A program made the translations under genes and the position numbers. Below are positions 58,752 through 64,000 of a stretch of 64,000 nt of DNA, piece by piece. This DNA comes from Bacteroidales bacterium (GTDB lineage: Bacteria > Bacteroidota > Bacteroidia > Bacteroidales > UBA932), in assembly GCA_017447815.1 (NCBI GenBank), contig JAFSMS010000001.1, forward strand, positions 1 through 64,000. The letters run 5' to 3'. The notes under the pieces are model-generated. The model did not search any database, was not told the origin of the DNA, and saw only the letters and a list, made by a program, of their open reading frames with translations. Position 1 is the first letter of the stretch. Every line of letters begins with the position of its first letter.

Positions 58752-58759
58752 GTTAAGTC

Positions 58760-58790
58760 TTTGTAAATTCGAAAATTCTATGTACCTTTG
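58760..58790 (+). promoter_or_regulatory. Promoter of rplY-pth
   Basis: TTTG at 58760-58763, a 19-base spacer, then TACCTTTG at 58783-58790: a full consensus match. The leader to the rplY ATG at 58878 is about 80 bases and includes a short hairpin (GTGCT / AGCAC near 58830-58847). Confidence 0.8.
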
Positions 58791-58877
58791 CGCGCTTTAA
58801 AAAGCCGCAAAGGTTTTTTGGTGCAATGGGGTGCTTGAAAAAGAGCACTGAGTAACACATTTTTATTTATCATTACA

Positions 58878-59468
58878 ATGAAGCATTTTACGCTGAACGG
58901 CGAAATCCGCCAGAAGGGCAACAAGGCCGTCCTCAAGGCTTTCCGCGCCCAGGGCCTGGTCCCCTGCAATCTGTATGGACTCGGCATGGAGAACATCCTT
59001 TTCACGGTCAATGAGAAAGAGCTGAAGGGTCTTACCCACACGCCCGCTTCTTATATCGTAGATCTGAATCTCGGTGGCAAGGTGTACACCGCCGTCGCCC
59101 ATGAGTATCAGTGGCATCCGGTAGAGGACAACTGCCTGCACGTGGATTTCCTCGCCGTCAATGAGACCAAGCCCATCGTCATTTCCGTTCCGCTGAACAT
59201 CACCGGTCACCCGGTAGGTGTACAGGCCGGTGGTAAGTTCACCCAGAGCGCCCGCAGCCTGAAGGTCTGCGCCCTCATGAAGGACCTTCCCGACCAGCTG
59301 GACATCGATGTCACTTCCCTGGAACTGGACAAGCGCATGGTCGCCGGCGACCTCAAGTTCGAAGGTCTCCAGATTGTCTCCGACAAGAACACCATCATCT
59401 GCTCCGTGAAGACCACCCGCGCTATGCAGCAGGCGGCTCAGGAGGCTGCCAAGGCCGCTAACCAGTAG
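58878..59468 (+). CDS. rplY: 50S ribosomal protein L25 (Ctc type)
   Basis: A 196-residue protein of the long L25/TL5/Ctc form. The N-terminal 5S-rRNA-binding beta domain occupies about residues 1-92 (VPCNLYGLGMENI, HEYQWHPVEDN, HVDFLAV) and a C-terminal beta domain follows to about 180, with an Ala-rich tail. It binds 5S rRNA in the central protuberance. It is followed two bases after its stop by pth, a very common pairing. Confidence 0.95.
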   Translation: MKHFTLNGEIRQKGNKAVLKAFRAQGLVPCNLYGLGMENILFTVNEKELKGLTHTPASYIVDLNLGGKVYTAVAHEYQWHPVEDNCLHVDFLAVNETKPIVISVPLNITGHPVGVQAGGKFTQSARSLKVCALMKDLPDQLDIDVTSLELDKRMVAGDLKFEGLQIVSDKNTIICSVKTTRAMQQAAQEAAKAANQ

Positions 59469-59470
59469 AA

Positions 59471-60106
59471 ATGGAGTATCTTGTTGTAGGGCTGGGAAAC
59501 ATAGGGGCGGAGTACGCTTCTACCCGGCACAACATGGGATTTATGGTATTGGATGCCTGGGCTCAGGCATCCAATGTCCTTTTCAGGACCGACCGTTACG
59601 GGGATGTGGCGGAGGTCTCCTTCAAAGGGCGCTGGTTCGTGCTGCTGAAGCCCTCCACGTATATGAACCTCAGCGGCAATGCAGTCCGCTACTGGATGCA
59701 GAAACTGCATCTTCCCTTGGAAAATCTCATTGTGATTTCGGACGACCTGAACCTCCCCTTCGGAACCCTTCGGATGCGTCCCGGCGGTTCTTCCGGCGGC
59801 CATAACGGTCTGGAGGATATCACCGCCAAACTCGAAAGCGACCAGTGGATCCGTATCCGGATCGGAATCGGCAACGATTTCTCCCGCGGGCGGCAGGTCG
59901 ATTATGTCCTCAGTGACCTTTCCGACGAGGAGAAGGCCGTTGTTCCGGAATTGGCTTCCCGTATCATTCAGGGCATCAAGGATGTATCCACCGTCGGGGT
60001 GGCCCGTGCCATGAATTCCTTGAATACACGCCGTCCAAAGGCACAGGGAAGTCCGGAAAAAGAAGAAAGTAAGTCCGGAAATATTGGTGAAGTGCCTGAA
60101 TTTTAG
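59471..60106 (+). CDS. pth: Peptidyl-tRNA hydrolase
   Basis: A 211-residue enzyme with LVVGLGNIGAEYASTRHNMGF containing the catalytic His (in HNMGF), then DDLNLPFG with the catalytic Asp, and the GGSSGGHNGL block. It releases tRNA from stalled peptidyl-tRNA. The C-terminal ~25 residues are a charged tail beyond the usual end. Coupled to rplY by a two-base gap. Confidence 0.95.
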   Translation: MEYLVVGLGNIGAEYASTRHNMGFMVLDAWAQASNVLFRTDRYGDVAEVSFKGRWFVLLKPSTYMNLSGNAVRYWMQKLHLPLENLIVISDDLNLPFGTLRMRPGGSSGGHNGLEDITAKLESDQWIRIRIGIGNDFSRGRQVDYVLSDLSDEEKAVVPELASRIIQGIKDVSTVGVARAMNSLNTRRPKAQGSPEKEESKSGNIGEVPEF

Positions 60107-60125
60107 CTTTTTTCTGTTGTTTTCT

Positions 60126-60156
60126 TTTGGATTTTCGAAAAAATTCTTTACCTTGC
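60126..60156 (+). promoter_or_regulatory. Promoter of the histone-H1-like gene
   Basis: TTTG at 60126-60129, a 19-base spacer, then TACCTTGC at 60149-60156 (seven of eight to the -7 consensus). The ATG at 60208 is about 50 bases downstream. Confidence 0.7.
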
Positions 60157-60207
60157 ACAAAAGTTTGAGCAATAACGTTTAACGAACCAATAAAAAACAA
60201 AACCATC

Positions 60208-60381
60208 ATGAAAGAGCTTGTTGAAAAAATCAATGCTGAATTTGCAGAGTTCGCCAAGAATGCAGAAGCCCAGGTAGTCAAAGGTAACAAGGCCGCCGGT
60301 GCCCGCGCCCGTAAGGCCGCCCTCAGCCTGATGAAGGATCTCAAGGACTTCCGTAAAGTCTCCGTGGATGCTGCAAAATAA
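60208..60381 (+). CDS. Histone H1-like (Hc1-type) small basic protein
   Basis: A 57-residue protein rich in Lys and Ala: MKELVEKINAEFAEFAKNAE at the start, then a VKGNKAAGARARKAALSL segment and a D-FRKVSVDAAK end. This is the short Bacteroidetes member of the histone H1-like Hc1 family, thought to bind and compact DNA. It has its own clear promoter and a 14-bp-stem terminator, so it is likely an abundant monocistronic product. Confidence 0.88.
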   Translation: MKELVEKINAEFAEFAKNAEAQVVKGNKAAGARARKAALSLMKDLKDFRKVSVDAAK

Positions 60382-60400
60382 GCACTCCTAAAAAAATGAA

Positions 60401-60446
60401 AAAACGTTGCAGAAAATTAAAAAATTCTGCAACGTTTTGTTTTTTT
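60401..60446 (+). terminator. Terminator of the histone-H1-like gene
   Basis: A perfect 14-bp stem AAAACGTTGCAGAA (60401-60414) / TTCTGCAACGTTTT (60425-60438) with a 10-base loop, then a T-rich tail. The flanking A and T runs make it usable in both directions. Confidence 0.92.
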
Positions 60447-60487
60447 CTGCATCTATATAGTAGGTTTAGGTTTTAGTACACGTCAAG

Positions 60488-60524
60488 AAACCGGTTTCAG
60501 AGGCAACTTTGGAACCGGTTTTTT
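60488..60524 (-). terminator. Probable terminator downstream of xerC/D
   Basis: Inverted repeat AAACCGGTT (60488-60496) / AACCGGTTT (60513-60521) with a 16-base loop and T residues on the plus side. The clear T tail is on the plus strand; on the minus strand (the xer direction) the tail is poorer, so it may act mainly as a second plus-strand stop. Confidence 0.55.
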
Positions 60525-60525
60525 G

Positions 60526-61395
60526 CTATTTGCGCGGGTGGTGCTCCAGCACCGACCTGTGCCAGGTGGAACTGTCGATGTGTGTGTAAATCTCTGTGGT
60601 AAGGATGCTTTCGTGGCCCAGCATCTCCTGTACGATGCGCAGGTCGGCCCCGTTTTCAATCAAGTGGGTGGCAAAGGAGTGGCGGAAGGTATGGGGTGAG
60701 ATTTCCTTTTGGATGCCGGCGGCCATGGCCTGGCTCTTGACCAGGTTGAACAGCGAGATGCGGCTGATGGGTTTCCCGAAACGGTTCAGGAAAAGGTAGT
60801 CGTCGTAGGCCGCGGAGGCGGGAAGCGGCCGGTCCGGGAGATAGGCCCGGATGGCATCGGCCGCCACTTCCCCGAGGGGGACCAGGCGCTGTTTGTTTCC
60901 CTTGCCGATGATATCCACGAAGCCGTCGTCCGGATGGACATGCGAGATGCGCAGCGTTGCGGCTTCGCTGACACGGAGACCGCAGCCGTACAGGACTTCC
61001 AGGATGGCCCGGTTGCGTTTTCCGTAGGGGGCATTGAGATCGACCGAATCCAGGATGGCTGAAACTTCCTCGACGCTGAGGACGGCGGGGAGGTATTTGC
61101 CCAGTTTGGGAGCATCTACCCGGTCGCAGGGATTGTCCTTGATTTCTCCCTCTTCCACGCACCAGGAAAAGAAATTCCGGAGGGCGCTGACAAGGCGCGC
61201 CGTGCTGCGCTTGGAAAGGCCTTCGGCCGTGACCTGTCCCAGGTACGATTCGATATCGGCCGGCCTCACCGCCCGGGGCTCCAGTTCACAGAAATCCAGG
61301 AAAGCCTTGACGTCATGACAATAGGATGCCACCGTATTGGGTGACATCCTACGTTCAATCCGGAGGTAATTCCTGTAATCTGTAAGGAAGGACAT
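60526..61395 (-). CDS. XerC/XerD-type tyrosine recombinase
   Basis: A 289-residue recombinase of Xer length. It has an N-terminal SAM-like core-binding domain (about 1-85) and a catalytic domain with GCGLRVSE (Arg), HTFRHSFATHL (His-x-x-Arg), LGHESILTTEIYTH (His and the Tyr nucleophile). It should resolve chromosome dimers at dif together with the FtsK encoded at 49.7 kb. XerC versus XerD cannot be told by eye. It is downstream of and on the same strand as the DPP III gene. Confidence 0.9.
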   Translation of the reverse strand: MSFLTDYRNYLRIERRMSPNTVASYCHDVKAFLDFCELEPRAVRPADIESYLGQVTAEGLSKRSTARLVSALRNFFSWCVEEGEIKDNPCDRVDAPKLGKYLPAVLSVEEVSAILDSVDLNAPYGKRNRAILEVLYGCGLRVSEAATLRISHVHPDDGFVDIIGKGNKQRLVPLGEVAADAIRAYLPDRPLPASAAYDDYLFLNRFGKPISRISLFNLVKSQAMAAGIQKEISPHTFRHSFATHLIENGADLRIVQEMLGHESILTTEIYTHIDSSTWHRSVLEHHPRK

Positions 61396-61415
61396 TCTGT
61401 ACTTAAGATGGGTTG

Positions 61416-63422
61416 CTAAAGCGTGCCGTATTTCTTGCCGTAGAGCAGCATCTGGCCCAGATAGTCGTCCGTGTAAACGGGCACGTAGTCCGTCACGGTG
61501 CCGTCACTGTCATAGACGGGCTGGATTTCCGGGTTGACGAATCCGCCGTAGGGCTTCAGGTTCAGCGCCTCGTAACGCTCTTTCACTTCCCGGTGCAGAT
61601 CCGGGTCGATGTGAACGGCATAGGTTTCGATAAGGGCTTTTCCGGCTTCGTAATCTCCTTCGCTCTTGATGCGCTGGATTTCGGCGAGAAGCTGGGCGAA
61701 CAGGGCGCGGAGTTTCACGTAGTCTTTCACGATGAAGTAGGTTTTCCCGTTTCTTTCCTTTTTCACGATGACCTTGTCCTTGGCGCCTTTCTCATAGCAC
61801 CACTGCGCAATGAGTTTGCGGTTCTGCATGTGGGCCTCGGTGTTGGGACGTCCCAGTTCCACGCGGGTGAACTGGACCATGAGTCCGTTGCGGATGTAGT
61901 TCGCATACTCGGCCTTGTAGGCTTCGGGGTCCGGCATGATGCCCAGTTCGACCATCTTGGGGTCGGCGGTATAATACAGGCCGAAAAGGTCGGCCCTTGC
62001 TTCTTCCAGGGCCGAGGCATACTCTCCCATGGCGGTGGTGCTCACGCCCGGCAGCAACTGGCCGGAAGCGTGGCCCAGGCATTCGTGGAGGTCGGTATGG
62101 ATTTCATCGGCGATGGTGCCCCATTTCTTGGCCATTTCGATTTCTTTCTTGTCATAGGCAAACTCCGTCAGGGTGCTGGTGGGCAGTTCCTGGGCGGCGA
62201 AATCATAGGTGTGGGTGATGTTGGCGATGGTGACGCTCTTGGAACCGTGCTCCTTGCGAATCCAGTCGGCATTGGGGAGGTTGATGCCGATGGGCGTGGA
62301 CGGATAACTGTCTCCGGCCAGGCAGACGGCGTTGATGACCTTGGCCGACACGCCCTTTACCTTGGCTTTCTTGAAGCGCGGATCCACGGGGGAGTTGTCC
62401 TCGAACCACTGGGCGTTGGCCGAAAGGATTTCCGTCCGTTTGGACGCTTCGAAGTCCTTGATGTTCACATAGCCTTCCCAGGAGGCCTTGCGGCCCAGCG
62501 GGTCGTTGTAGTCTTCAATGAAACCGTTGATGAAGTCCACCGTGCCGATGGTGTCTTTCACCCATTCGATGTTGAACTGGTCCCATTTGCGGAGGTCTCC
62601 CGTCTTATAATAGTCGATAAGGATGCCGAGGGCCCTTTTCTGGATGTCGTTCTCGGCCACGGTCCGGGCCTTTTCCAGTTGTTCGCAGATTTTCTCGATG
62701 GCGGGGGAGTAGAGCCCGCCCACTTTCCAGGGGAGTTCACGGATGATGCCGTCCTTTCCTTTCACGACTTTGGTGTTGAGGCCGTAGGAAATGGGTTCGG
62801 GGTCGTCCGGTTTTGCGATGCCCGCATAGTACTTCTCGACTTCGTCGCGGGAGACATTCTCATAATAATTGACGGCGGAAAGTTTGACGATATCTCCGGC
62901 CGTGTCGGTAGAACGGCGCTGCGGCCAGATTTCCGGATTGTAGATCACATCCAGCAGGCCTTCGTCGCGCACGCCGGCCTTTTCCAGGAGGGAAGCGAAA
63001 TAGGCGCTGGGGCAGGCGGGGAAAATCTTGTCCTCGGCATAGTGGTGGTGGATTCCGTTGGAGAAGAACACCCGCTTGGCATAGGTGAGGAAATCCTGGT
63101 ATTCAGGGGTGGTGGTATCGATTCCTTCCGTATCCAGAATGGCTTCCAGGGCGTGGCGCACCCGGAGATTGTCCTTGCAGTTCTGGTCCCAAAGGATGTC
63201 CCGGCCGTATTTGGCGGCCTCGGAAAGATAATAGGCGTATTCCTTCTGCTGGAGGGTGAGGTTTTCCCAGCCGGGGATCTGATACCGCATGACTTTGAGG
63301 TCGGCGAAGGAGTCGATGGTATATTTGAAATCCGATGCGGTCTGTTCCTGGGTGGGGGCCTCGCAAGCGGCCACAAGGGCGGCTGCGCCGGTAATCATCA
63401 TCATTTTTGCAATGCTTTTCAT
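61416..63422 (-). CDS. Dipeptidyl-peptidase III (M49) lipoprotein
   Basis: A 668-residue lipoprotein candidate (LVAACEAP, Cys20). The zinc motif H446-E-C-L-G-H451 and the downstream E473-E474-A-R-A-D478 are the two M49 signatures, so the zinc site is intact. DPP III removes dipeptides from the N-terminus of oligopeptides. Bacteroidetes members have a Cys in the HECLGH motif, as here. The lipoprotein signal suggests a periplasmic or surface location. It ends 20 bases before the Xer recombinase start. Confidence 0.93.
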   Translation of the reverse strand: MKSIAKMMMITGAAALVAACEAPTQEQTASDFKYTIDSFADLKVMRYQIPGWENLTLQQKEYAYYLSEAAKYGRDILWDQNCKDNLRVRHALEAILDTEGIDTTTPEYQDFLTYAKRVFFSNGIHHHYAEDKIFPACPSAYFASLLEKAGVRDEGLLDVIYNPEIWPQRRSTDTAGDIVKLSAVNYYENVSRDEVEKYYAGIAKPDDPEPISYGLNTKVVKGKDGIIRELPWKVGGLYSPAIEKICEQLEKARTVAENDIQKRALGILIDYYKTGDLRKWDQFNIEWVKDTIGTVDFINGFIEDYNDPLGRKASWEGYVNIKDFEASKRTEILSANAQWFEDNSPVDPRFKKAKVKGVSAKVINAVCLAGDSYPSTPIGINLPNADWIRKEHGSKSVTIANITHTYDFAAQELPTSTLTEFAYDKKEIEMAKKWGTIADEIHTDLHECLGHASGQLLPGVSTTAMGEYASALEEARADLFGLYYTADPKMVELGIMPDPEAYKAEYANYIRNGLMVQFTRVELGRPNTEAHMQNRKLIAQWCYEKGAKDKVIVKKERNGKTYFIVKDYVKLRALFAQLLAEIQRIKSEGDYEAGKALIETYAVHIDPDLHREVKERYEALNLKPYGGFVNPEIQPVYDSDGTVTDYVPVYTDDYLGQMLLYGKKYGTL

Positions 63423-63464
63423 AACAGTCTTACCTTATTTATCGGCACTGGGTGCCGTATTCGA

Positions 63465-63496
63465 CAAAGATACAAGCAAAGTGAGAAAAAAGCAAA
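63465..63496 (-). promoter_or_regulatory. Promoter of the DPP III gene
   Basis: On the minus strand, TTTG at 63496-63493, a 20-base spacer, then TATCTTTG at 63472-63465: both elements match consensus. The leader to the ATG at 63422 is about 38 bases. Confidence 0.75.
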
Positions 63497-63513
63497 AAAT
63501 TAAAAAATATCAT

Positions 63514-63521
63514 TAACTTTG
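63514..63521 (+). promoter_or_regulatory. -7 element of the gene at the right edge
   Basis: TAACTTTG, a perfect TAnnTTTG match, 18 bases before the ATG at 63540. The -33 TTTG is not evident. Divergent from the DPP III promoter. Confidence 0.5.
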
Positions 63522-63539
63522 TATGTTATCGTCAGAATT

Positions 63540-64000
63540 ATGAGCAAATCACCCATATGGATTAGCCTGATACTGCTGGTCGTAAGCGTATCGTGTTTCA
63601 AAGATCCCAATTTCGAATCCGGCTTCAGCGGGGAAGACAGCGGAGGAAGAAGCGTCCCCGGGCGCTCCTATTCCGAGCCGTCCCGCCGCGTGATGGTCAT
63701 GATATCGGCCGGCTTCAACTCGCTGTCCGGTTATTTGTCCAGCGACCTGGAAGAACTCTCGGAGGGGAAACTCCCCGTGGGCACGTCCTACTCTTCCGAT
63801 GTCCTGATGGTCCTGAGCCGGACCGTGACCTCGTCCGGACAATACGGCGATCCTTCGCCCGCGGCGCTTTACCGCCTGTATGCCGACTTCTCCGGAAATG
63901 TCTGCCGCGATACCCTGATGGTTTGGGATGCGGAGACCCCCCTGAGCCGCGGACAGACCATCCGCGAGGCCCTCACTTTCGTCCAGAGCCGCTTCCCGGC
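63540..64000 (+). CDS. Lipoprotein, probable clostripain-type (C11) peptidase N-terminus, partial
   Basis: The frame is open to the window edge (153 codons visible). It has a lipoprotein signal (VSVSCF, Cys19) and a Ser/Gly-rich linker, then RRVMVMISAGFNSLSGYLSSD and YSSDVLMVLSRT. The latter resembles the first strands of clostripain-related cysteine peptidases of Bacteroidetes. The catalytic His and Cys would lie beyond the window, so the family call is tentative. A perfect -7 element is just upstream. Confidence 0.6.
   Translation, partial: MSKSPIWISLILLVVSVSCFKDPNFESGFSGEDSGGRSVPGRSYSEPSRRVMVMISAGFNSLSGYLSSDLEELSEGKLPVGTSYSSDVLMVLSRTVTSSGQYGDPSPAALYRLYADFSGNVCRDTLMVWDAETPLSRGQTIREALTFVQSRFP

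Noticed and set aside
60488..60524. AACCGGTT inverted repeat next to the Xer gene considered as an attachment or dif-like site
   Set aside because: A hairpin with T residues is better explained as a terminator; dif sites have a different 28-bp organisation.

Overview
The window reads as chromosomal DNA of a gut-type member of the order Bacteroidales. Evidence: two SusC/SusD outer-membrane pairs, many exported glycoside hydrolases, DUF4290 next to ftsK and a LolA-like gene, a histone-H1-like mini-protein, and the Bacteroidetes promoter form (TTTG, about 19-21 bases, TAnnTTTG) upstream of many genes. By eye most of it is GC-rich, except intergenic stretches and the 36.7-46.0 kb block. Genus and species cannot be read from the sequence. 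I found no tRNA, rRNA, CRISPR array or insertion sequence.

Layout. 0.1-6.7 kb: small envelope genes. These are a 17-residue-repeat beta-flower protein, a serine hydrolase of the beta-lactamase fold, a glycerophosphodiesterase-like lipoprotein, a small protein with a calcium-loop motif, and an operon of an NfeD-like membrane protein, a YqiK-type flotillin, a mini HTH regulator and a DUF4886 hydrolase. 6.75-36.7 kb: a large glycan-utilisation region. A GH92 pair lies on the minus strand. A plus-strand run follows: calcineurin-like phosphatase, GH29, EEP phosphodiesterase, GH127-like, GH28, a catalytic-motif-less beta-helix piece, an ADP-ribosylglycohydrolase-like lipoprotein, and GH106-like. 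A minus-strand run completes it: GH3, GH31, a CxxCH-bearing beta-propeller lipoprotein, a DUF6057-like polytopic protein, a small lipoprotein, and susC/susD. The enzyme mix suggests fucose-, rhamnose-, arabinofuranose- and galacturonate-containing glycans such as pectin side chains, plus mannose-containing glycans.

36.7-46.0 kb: the most interesting part. An Mpi-family serine DNA invertase sits between two divergent susC genes whose first codons carry a 32-bp perfect inverted repeat. Inversion between these repeats would flip about 1.19 kb (invertase plus upstream regions) and exchange the promoters of the two SusC/SusD operons. The second operon (SusC, SusD, a Big_2-domain lipoprotein) ends at a strong terminator. 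It is followed by a gene-poor stretch and a HigBA-like toxin-antitoxin pair.

46.0-64.0 kb: housekeeping. This holds a RecB/AddA-type helicase-nuclease, DUF4290-ftsK-lolA, a FISUMP lipoprotein, apbE, a short ComEC-like membrane protein, ackA-ptb/pta-tpiA, rplY-pth, a histone-H1-like gene with a clear promoter and terminator, a XerC/D recombinase, a dipeptidyl-peptidase III lipoprotein, and the start of a probable clostripain-type lipoprotein cut by the window edge. No classical polysaccharide-locus regulator (hybrid two-component, SusR-like, ECF sigma/anti-sigma) was seen, so the invertase is the only recognisable control gene beside the susCD pairs.
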